A stretch of DNA of 10,271 nt from Planctomycetaceae bacterium (GTDB lineage Bacteria > Planctomycetota > Planctomycetia > Pirellulales > Thermoguttaceae): contig JAIRLW010000212.1 in the NCBI GenBank assembly GCA_031259095.1, positions 1-10,271 of the forward strand. Direction: 5' to 3'. Position numbers and translations under genes: made by a program. This document shows positions 5,339 through 10,271 of the stretch, in pieces; the first letter of the stretch is position 1; the number at the start of each line of letters is the position of its first letter. The notes below the pieces were generated by a model. It saw nothing but the letters and a program-made list of their open reading frames with translations, was not told the DNA's origin and did no database searches.

Positions 5339-7483
5339 ATGGAAGTCATTTTAACCGTAGAGCATTTACGTAAACATTTTTCGGCAGACCCGGTGTTGGT
5401 GGACGTTTCGTTCCAACTTCGCGATGGGGATAAGGTTGGCTTGGTTGGTCCAAACGGTTGCGGCAAAACAACATTGCTCAATATTTTGGCAGGACGTGAA
5501 GAATCGGAAAAAGGTTCGATTGTTAAAGCGTCGGGGACGAGTATCGGCTATCTGGAACAGCGACCCGAAAATAATTCCGACCGAACTCTTCTTGACGAAG
5601 CCAAACTGGCATTGGCTCCGCTCGTCGAAATGCAACACGAAGCCGAACGTCTTGCTGATCAACTGTCGCAAACCACTGACGAAACCGAACAAATCCGGTT
5701 GGCGGCGCGGTATGACCGGATTCACGAATCGCTCCAACGTCACGACGCTTATCATCTTGATTATCGTATCGAAAAAATTCTGCACGGCGTTGGTTTTACG
5801 GACGACGAATTTACTAAACCGGTTTCGGCGCTGAGCGGCGGTGAAATGAATCGATTAAATCTTGCACGGTTATTGCTCGAAGAACCGGATGTTATGCTCC
5901 TCGATGAACCGTCCAACCATCTTGATTTATTGGCGACCGAATGGCTTGAAAATTTTTTGCACGATACCTCAGCGGCGGTTATTCTTGTATCGCATGATCG
6001 TTATTTTCTTGACCGCGTAACCAATCGGACTTTTGAACTGTTTCATGGAACAATCGACGACTATCCGGGTAATTTTTCAAAATATACTGCTCTTAAAGAA
6101 GAACGTCTGACGGTTCAAACGCGGACGTACGAAAAATATATTGAAGAAGTTGAAAAAGCGAAGGAATTTATTCGGCGTAACCATTACGGCATGAAAGCGG
6201 CGCAAGCCGAAGATCGGCGTAAAAAACTGGAACGTCTCATGGAAACTCCCGCCGATTTGCCGCGAAAAATCGAAACGCCGTCAATGCGTTTCAATAAACC
6301 AAGCCGAACCGGAGACATCGTATTTCGTTGCGAAAAACTCTCCAAAGGTTTTACTTCGGGAAAACCGTTGTTTCGGGATTTAACTTTCGATATTGAACGC
6401 GGTCAACGTTGGGCAATTCTGGGTCCAAACGGTTGCGGTAAAACAACCTTACTCCGATGTTTATTGAACGAAATTACTCCCGATTCCGGTAAATCTGTTC
6501 ATGGGCAAGGACTGAAAATCGGGTATTTCGATCAGCAATTGCATGTTCTGGATGATTCGTTGCAAGTTGTTGATGCGATACGACCAGTCAATAAAAAAAT
6601 ATTCGAAGAACCGGCTCGCCGAAGTTTATTGGGATTATTTGGTTTGACGGGCGATCAGCAGTTACAAACGGTGGCGAGTTTGAGCGGCGGTCAACGTTGT
6701 CGGGCGGCTCTTGCGAAACTCTCTGCTGAAGACGCCAATGTTTTGATTCTTGACGAACCAACGAATCATCTTGATCTTTGGGCAAGAGCGGCGTTGGAAA
6801 AAGCGATTCGTGATTTTGAAGGTACAGTATTGCTTATTTCCCATGATCGTTATTTTGTAGATCGTGTTGCCGATCATCTACTGATTATTCAACCCGACGC
6901 TCGATTCAAAACATTGGAAGGCAATTACTCGACATTCCGGCACATGGTTTCAAAAGGGTTGATGGCTGATCCGTTTTTGACAGACGCCTTTTCGGACAGA
7001 AAAGCTGCCGGAGGAGTTGGTAAAGCGATGGTGTCCACCATCAAACAGATTCAAAATCGCAACAACAATGAATCGGACATTGGAAAACCAAACGCTCCAT
7101 CAAATGAAACAGAAAAACAAAAAACAAAAAACAAAATAACTGTTCCGCAGTCTTCCGGCAAAAAACATAAAGAACCGCTCCGCAAAGAAGAACACTGGAA
7201 AAATCAACAAGGTAAAACCGGTGAAACAATTCCGTTGGACGATACGAAAACTAAAAAAGAAAAAAAAGTCCGTAAATTTCCATTCCGAAAAATTCATGAA
7301 ATTGAAGAGGAAATTTTCGCGCGGGAAACACAAATTATGGCGTGGAACGACGATTTATTACGTCCGGAAATTGCCAGAGACGGAGAACGTACTAAAGCGA
7401 TTCATCTTGAAATTAAAGAAGAGCAGGAAAAAATCGCCCAACTCTACGAACATTGGGAAGAAGCAAACGAATTAAATTGGTAA
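5339..7483 (+). CDS. ABC-F family ATPase with long lysine-rich C-terminal extension
   Basis: This 714-residue protein has two ATPase domains and no membrane segments, as expected for ABC-F proteins, which act on the ribosome (translation factors or antibiotic-resistance types) rather than in transport. Domain 1: Walker A GPNGCGKT (37-44), signature LSGGE (165-169), Walker B with Glu190, switch His219. Domain 2: Walker A GPNGCGKT (362-369), signature LSGGQ (448-452), Walker B with Glu473, switch His502. The inter-domain P-site linker (about 245-320) is charged and helical, with EKYIEEVEKAKEFIRRN. The C-terminal extension is long: a Lys/Asn-rich, poorly conserved tract (about 570-645) and then a probable coiled coil (about 650-712), as in Uup and some other ABC-F groups. 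The start is ATG 5339, since the first beta-strand begins at once and no other in-frame start fits. Which ABC-F subfamily it belongs to cannot be fixed by eye. Confidence 0.95.
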   Translation: MEVILTVEHLRKHFSADPVLVDVSFQLRDGDKVGLVGPNGCGKTTLLNILAGREESEKGSIVKASGTSIGYLEQRPENNSDRTLLDEAKLALAPLVEMQHEAERLADQLSQTTDETEQIRLAARYDRIHESLQRHDAYHLDYRIEKILHGVGFTDDEFTKPVSALSGGEMNRLNLARLLLEEPDVMLLDEPSNHLDLLATEWLENFLHDTSAAVILVSHDRYFLDRVTNRTFELFHGTIDDYPGNFSKYTALKEERLTVQTRTYEKYIEEVEKAKEFIRRNHYGMKAAQAEDRRKKLERLMETPADLPRKIETPSMRFNKPSRTGDIVFRCEKLSKGFTSGKPLFRDLTFDIERGQRWAILGPNGCGKTTLLRCLLNEITPDSGKSVHGQGLKIGYFDQQLHVLDDSLQVVDAIRPVNKKIFEEPARRSLLGLFGLTGDQQLQTVASLSGGQRCRAALAKLSAEDANVLILDEPTNHLDLWARAALEKAIRDFEGTVLLISHDRYFVDRVADHLLIIQPDARFKTLEGNYSTFRHMVSKGLMADPFLTDAFSDRKAAGGVGKAMVSTIKQIQNRNNNESDIGKPNAPSNETEKQKTKNKITVPQSSGKKHKEPLRKEEHWKNQQGKTGETIPLDDTKTKKEKKVRKFPFRKIHEIEEEIFARETQIMAWNDDLLRPEIARDGERTKAIHLEIKEEQEKIAQLYEHWEEANELNW

Positions 7484-7486
7484 CAA

Positions 7487-7515
7487 TTGATAACTATTCT
7501 CGCCAATGCTATACT
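7487..7515 (+). promoter_or_regulatory. Strong extended -10 promoter with no surviving gene downstream
   Basis: TTGATA (7487-7492), a 17-base spacer and TATACT (7510-7515) preceded by TGC make a near-consensus extended -10 promoter, four bases after the ABC-F stop. Downstream, ATG 7534 is followed at once by TAA, and ATG 7552 opens only 11 codons. It may be a promoter whose gene was lost, or it may make RNA antisense to the frame at 7544-8103. Confidence 0.55.
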
Positions 7516-7543
7516 TTCGGCAGTCATCACTATCATGTTTTAA

Positions 7544-8103
7544 TTATTGCAATGACCAAAATATTTGTGTTTTTGGAAAAGAAGTAGCAAAACGTAACCG
7601 AGTAATTGGAACAAGACCTCTGGTATCCGCATAAATATCTGTTTGGCTATTTAACGGATCAACAATCGACGAATTTTTTCCGTCAAAAACATGGATCCGT
7701 TCTTTATATCCCGATTTAATTTTATCGCGGTTTTGTTCGGCAACTTGAATTTCTAAACGTGACTTGAGCGGAGAATGATGATAATACAAATGAGCGGTAG
7801 AAATCCATTTATTGCTGACGTATAATTCGTTGACCAATTCTTGAAACGATTTTTGAGGGTCGGAATAATCGACCAAGTTGACGATTTCGGAAACTTGTGA
7901 TGGTGTCAGCGGTTTACAAAACGGTTCCGCTAGATTTTGACCATAAGCATGTTGATAAACAATATGGGCAGTTGCTATTTCTTTTTCTTGAATTTTCCAC
8001 GTTTTTTCCAAACGGTTCAAGACAGTCTGAACATCCTGCTCTCTACGGCTGAAAAAGATGAAGATACTGCCAAAGAATAGATCAGAAAAACTGAAAAAAA
8101 CAC
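7544..8103 (-). pseudogene. Possible LolA-like secreted protein, frameshifted near its signal peptide and short at the C-terminus
   Basis: The main frame runs from a weak TTG (8020) to TAA at 7544, 158 residues. Its start (NRLEKTWKIQEKEIATAHI, then VYQH) and the segment KERIHVFDGKNSSIVDP recall lipoprotein-sorting-protein (LolA-like) folds, with a helix, a strand pair and a D-G-K turn. This is a weak, by-eye resemblance. Such proteins need a signal peptide. One is visible just upstream in a different frame (8103-8035: FFSVFLIYSLAVSSSFSA, then VES), ended by TGA at 8019-8017. One indel near 8030-8045 would join it to QDVQTVLNRLEK. The LolA family is usually longer, so the 3' end may also be missing near 7544. 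An alternative is that this is the 3' half of one longer gene beginning at 8662, since both outer frames are the same and the middle piece is shifted. Confidence 0.45.
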
Positions 8104-8662
8104 AATATCTTTTTTTGCTTGTTGTGCGATAAGCAAAAAACCAACTGCACCGCTAAAATCCATATTATCAGGCGAAAAATTTTTAATATAATCATCCGCG
8201 AGTTCTTTAGCTCGAAAAAAAAAAATTACCAGTTCGCTGATAAATTGTGGTTAATTGCGCGATTGAGACATATTTCGCTTCATTATTTATTCCAACTTTT
8301 TTTATAAAGTTTTCTAATTTTTGAGCAATCTCATTTAATTTTGTAATATTATTGTTCTGTATTGCTTTATCAAAATTTAAAAGAAATTTTTTTACTTCTT
8401 CAACATCGGTTTGTTTTTTATTGGCGATTTCTTGGAATTTAGCATTCTGTTTTGAAGTGATAATTCCATCTTCAAACCAGCGTTGTACTAATGAAATAAC
8501 TAACTTAGAACCGGAAGAATGAGGATATTTGTTGCAAAGTGACTTAAATTTATTCAAAATCAAATCGTAATTTCTTTTTTCTTTGGGCAAAACGAGTAAT
8601 TCTTCAGCAATAGATTCGTATTCTTTGATTGAGTTACTTTTGGGCAGAGCGGTGGGCGGCAC
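8104..8662 (-). pseudogene. TPR-like helical protein broken by a homopolymer frameshift
   Basis: The frame opens at GTG 8662 and stops at 8207 just after an 11-T run (plus-strand A run 8215-8225). Dropping one T lets it continue with FRAKELADDYIKNFSPDNMD and on to AQQAKKDI at about 8104. The joined text contains a TPR-like unit, IAQLTTIYQRTGN and then FFRAKELADDYIKNF, which a shadow frame would hardly give. The upstream part is rich in charged helices (EKRNYDLILNKFKSLCNKYP and others). No enzyme motif is seen. At the 5' end an ATG (8674-8672) lies in frame but is cut off by TAG at 8668-8666, so the true N-terminus may also be damaged or lost. It is AT-rich compared with the core genes. It could be a sequencing homopolymer error rather than a real mutation. 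Confidence 0.5.
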
Positions 8663-8687
8663 AAACTAGACCATTGTATAAGGTGTA

Positions 8688-8702
8688 AGTTTGATATAAA
8701 CT
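8688..8702. other. Small perfect hairpin AGTTTGATATAAACT
   Basis: A 5-base stem with a 5-base loop lies in the AT-rich gap between the IS630 remnant and the broken TPR-like frame. It could be part of a decayed element end, but no partner terminal repeat is visible in the window. Little weight should be put on it. Confidence 0.25.
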
Positions 8703-8745
8703 ACTATTTTTTGCTTATAAGTAAGAAGCGTATCAGTTATATACC

Positions 8746-9030
8746 CTATTCCTTTTGAAAATCGTTTTTTTTGAAGAGATGAAAGTTATCGGTGACGAGT
8801 GTGCGCAAGTTCTCCGCATACTTTTTTTGACAACGAAAAAAGCTTCGGCATGATTCTTGAAAGCCGGAAAACTTTTCGATAGACTTGTTGTATAAAATTG
8901 TTTTCTTGAAAAAGCCCCACAATCGTTCTATCGGATTTAAGTTCGGCAGAGTATGTAAATTATCATCAAAAAATTCTTCAGGAACATATGCCAGTACAAA
9001 GCCATGTATAAGCTTTAAAAAAAGAAACAA
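8746..9030 (-). pseudogene. IS630-family transposase, C-terminal remnant
   Basis: The 94-codon frame holds LPNLNPIERLWGFFKKTILY, the hallmark of IS630/Tc1 DDE transposases around the third catalytic acid (Glu35 here). A normal-looking family C-terminus follows, with YAENLRTLVTDNFHLF. The family motif normally reads LPxYSPxLNPIERLW; here the Y-S-P part is missing. The 25 residues before it do not look like the expected D-N-A-x-Y-H region, and an in-frame TAA lies just upstream. Without the first two catalytic acids it cannot act. It lies in the same orientation as the N-terminal/middle remnant at 9749-10271. The 151 bases between this frame and the next gene (9031-9181) are AT-rich and hold nothing I recognise. 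Confidence 0.85.
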
Positions 9031-9181
9031 TGAAAAGAAATCGCATTTTCTTTATATTGTGTAGTTCTGTTTTTGTATAATTATTCATTTCAAAAATTTA
9101 AAAAGGGAAAATTTGTCAAGACAATAACTTTGGGACACTACCAACAAACGCAACTAAGCAAAAAATTTTGTCAAAGGTATT

Positions 9182-9700
9182 TTATTTTTTATTTGGTTGT
9201 AGTGTTGTTCCTTTTATTGTATCCCAAGTACCATCGCAATTTTCATCAAGATAAATAATATTATTACCAAAAGAATACATTATTTCTATTGGTTTATTAG
9301 TGTTGAATTCTCTGGTTATGGTTATTCTTATATCAATGTCATTTTCACGGAAATTATATGTTCTCATAATAACTTTTTTATTTTCCGGTAAAAAGCCATA
9401 CAATTCAGTAGCAATATTATAAGCATATTTTTCGGTGTGAATTGAAAATCTTTTATTGTCGTCATAAACTTGTGTTGTTAGTAAAGGAAGTTTATAAAAT
9501 CGGCTAGGTTCTGATAATTGTTTTACAAAACTGCTTAGTTCATTGTTAGTATCTTTTTCGAATTCAATTTGTATTGATGATTTTGGAACACTACTTGAAT
9601 ATACAATTTTTATATCGTCTGTTGTGAAATAGTAAATCGCATATCCTAACAATAGACCAATAACAAACAATATAAATGAATAAAAATTTTTGATTTTCAT
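9182..9700 (-). CDS. Small membrane-anchored protein with a calcium-loop-like motif
   Basis: The 172-residue product is not recognised as any family. Residues 1-5 are basic, and 6-25 form one hydrophobic helix (FYSFILFVIGLLLGYAIYYF) without a lipobox, so it is probably an N-terminally anchored protein with an extracytoplasmic domain. The rest looks beta-rich with mixed charge (for example DIDIRITITREFN). Near the end, residues 152-160 read DENCDGTWD, matching the D-x-N-x-D-G-x-x-D pattern of dockerin or EF-hand type calcium loops. Only one loop is present. The start is ATG 9700, with a very strong Shine-Dalgarno AGGAGGT at 9710-9704, just 3 bases away; most core genes here lack this. It is AT-rich and lies between two IS630 remnants, starting 48 bases after the end of one, which suggests recent arrival. 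The frame is intact. Confidence 0.7.
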   Translation of the reverse strand: MKIKNFYSFILFVIGLLLGYAIYYFTTDDIKIVYSSSVPKSSIQIEFEKDTNNELSSFVKQLSEPSRFYKLPLLTTQVYDDNKRFSIHTEKYAYNIATELYGFLPENKKVIMRTYNFRENDIDIRITITREFNTNKPIEIMYSFGNNIIYLDENCDGTWDTIKGTTLQPNKK

Positions 9701-9703
9701 ATT

Positions 9704-9710
9704 ACCTCCT
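9704..9710 (-). promoter_or_regulatory. Strong Shine-Dalgarno sequence of the 9182-9700 gene
   Basis: AGGAGGT is a near-perfect match to the 16S rRNA anti-Shine-Dalgarno, with a short gap (AAT) before ATG. It fixes the start at 9700 and contrasts with the weak or absent sites of polA, ABC-F and ExbD. Confidence 0.75.
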
Positions 9711-9748
9711 CAATCATTTCGCATCTGTTGACAGTTATTCATCAGGCT

Positions 9749-10271
9749 CTACGCCGGTAAAAAATGCAAACGGATATTCTTGTGCTTCTTCAACCATTCC
9801 TTCACTAACCTTGACTTGTCATAAGCGGTATTGTCCACAAAAAGAGGACTCGTTTTTTGACGATAAAATTTTAATATCTTTTGTAACAATCGTAAGACCG
9901 ATTGAGCGTTCACTGAATTTGTAAAATCCGTAATCGTCTTTTTCGTGTCAATATCGACCAATCCGTTGATGTTCACGCGTTGACGACCGCTGTTCGCCGG
10001 CAACGGGTACTCCCGACCCTTACGTATCCAACCGTAATCGGGAATACTATGATGAGCCGGATGAGTTGCGCCGCCGAAGAGAAAAACCGCTTTATTTCCA
10101 GACCGAGAACGCAATCAGCGATAATATTTGATAAACGCTTTTTGCTTGGTTGCATCGTATTTTCCGGGAACATGTTTCGGCTTGTGATAAGTGAAACCGA
10201 GACGATGCAACAACTTTTTCACACCGGACGGGTGGTATTCTACTTGAAACGTTTGCTGAATATAAGCGGCG
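9749..10271 (-). pseudogene. IS630-family transposase, N-terminal/middle remnant with inactivating changes
   Basis: Read from 10270 downward in one frame, the first 51 residues form the winged-helix region (YIQQTFQVEYHPSGVKKLLH, then RLGFTYHKPKHVPGKYD). TGA at 10117-10115 interrupts the frame, which then continues as the DDE core: VFLFGGATHPAHHS, YGWIRKG, NSGRQRVNING, and LFVDNTAYDKSRLVKEWL. The family normally has Asp in the F-x-D-A-x-H-P position; here it is Gly (codon 10072-10070), so the first catalytic acid is lost. The second (Asp94 of this part) remains. The frame ends LHFLPA-TAG at 9749, exactly where LPAYSPNLNPIERLW is expected, so TAG has replaced a Tyr codon and the following bases only faintly resemble the family. 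It is clearly non-functional. The gene's beginning lies beyond the window. Confidence 0.9.

Larger units (their letters stand above)
8746..10271 (-). mobile_element. Decayed IS630-type region, perhaps one element split by about 0.7 kb
   Basis: The two transposase pieces are on the same strand and in the right order (N-terminal/middle part upstream, C-terminal part downstream). They meet at nearly the same point of the protein: the first ends LHFLPA-stop and the second begins around LHTLP before NLNPIER. This fits one element interrupted by the segment holding the 9182-9700 gene, but two separate decayed copies would look similar. No terminal inverted repeats or TA duplications could be placed, and the right end of the element lies outside the window. 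Confidence 0.45.

Noticed and set aside
7100..7333. Phenylalanine-rich minus-strand frames under the ABC-F C-terminus
   Set aside because: They are the complement of the lysine-rich (A-rich) extension of the ABC-F gene, so they are composition shadows.
9110..9125. TTGTC-AA-GACAA dyad with TTGACA on the minus strand as a promoter
   Set aside because: No -10 box at a usable distance and no gene placed to use it.
9073..9258. Plus-strand 61-codon frame with a hydrophobic stretch
   Set aside because: It overlaps the 3' end of the better supported minus-strand gene. Its hydrophobic part is the complement of that gene's coding sequence, and it has no ribosome binding site.
10115..10117. TGA as a recoded sense codon in this organism
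   Set aside because: TGA is the natural stop of the SDR gene, and the transposase frame has other inactivating changes, so a plain nonsense mutation is simpler.

Overview
The window looks like a chromosomal segment of an AT-leaning bacterium, most likely a member of the Planctomycetota. This assignment is inference. It rests on gene style: a single ExbD/TolR-type gene, a small HEAT+TPR protein, a mix of ATG and TTG starts, and weak or absent Shine-Dalgarno sequences before most core genes. No rRNA or tRNA gene was seen and no marker here fixes the taxon.

Layout, left half (1-7483, ordinary core genes). The window opens inside a short-chain dehydrogenase/reductase (1-474, +). A 440-base non-coding stretch follows (475-917). 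It holds two inverted copies of a hairpin-forming, MITE-like repeat plus a decayed third end. Next come a small HEAT/TPR protein (918-1583, +) and, convergent to it, an ExbD-type inner-membrane protein (1648-2112, -). The ExbD gene has a textbook -35/-10 promoter in the gap it shares with DNA polymerase I (polA, 2255-5122, +). A full-length, three-domain polymerase I carries a 12-bp tandem repeat in its interdomain linker. After an imperfect inverted repeat lies a duplicated-ATPase ABC-F protein (5339-7483, +), whose -10 box sits so close to the ATG that its mRNA is probably leaderless.

Layout, right half (7484-10271, accessory and decaying). Base composition becomes visibly more AT-rich. A strong extended -10 promoter (7487-7515, +) points at no surviving gene. 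On the minus strand are two decayed reading frames: a TPR-like protein broken at an 11-base homopolymer, and a possible LolA-like secreted protein whose signal-peptide-like stretch is out of frame. Two pieces of IS630-family transposase follow in the same orientation (C-terminal part 8746-9030, N-terminal and middle part 9749-10271). They flank a small membrane-anchored protein with a calcium-loop-like motif (9182-9700, -) and an unusually strong ribosome binding site.

How the genes relate: the core genes are housekeeping functions (DNA repair and replication, ribosome-associated ATPase, membrane energy coupling) with separate promoters and no obvious shared pathway. The right side reads as an insertion and decay zone. 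I did not find a convincing new defence or metabolic system. The most interesting items are the hairpin repeat family, the divergent promoters with overlapping -35 boxes, the repeat-built polA linker, and the cargo-like gene between the transposase pieces.
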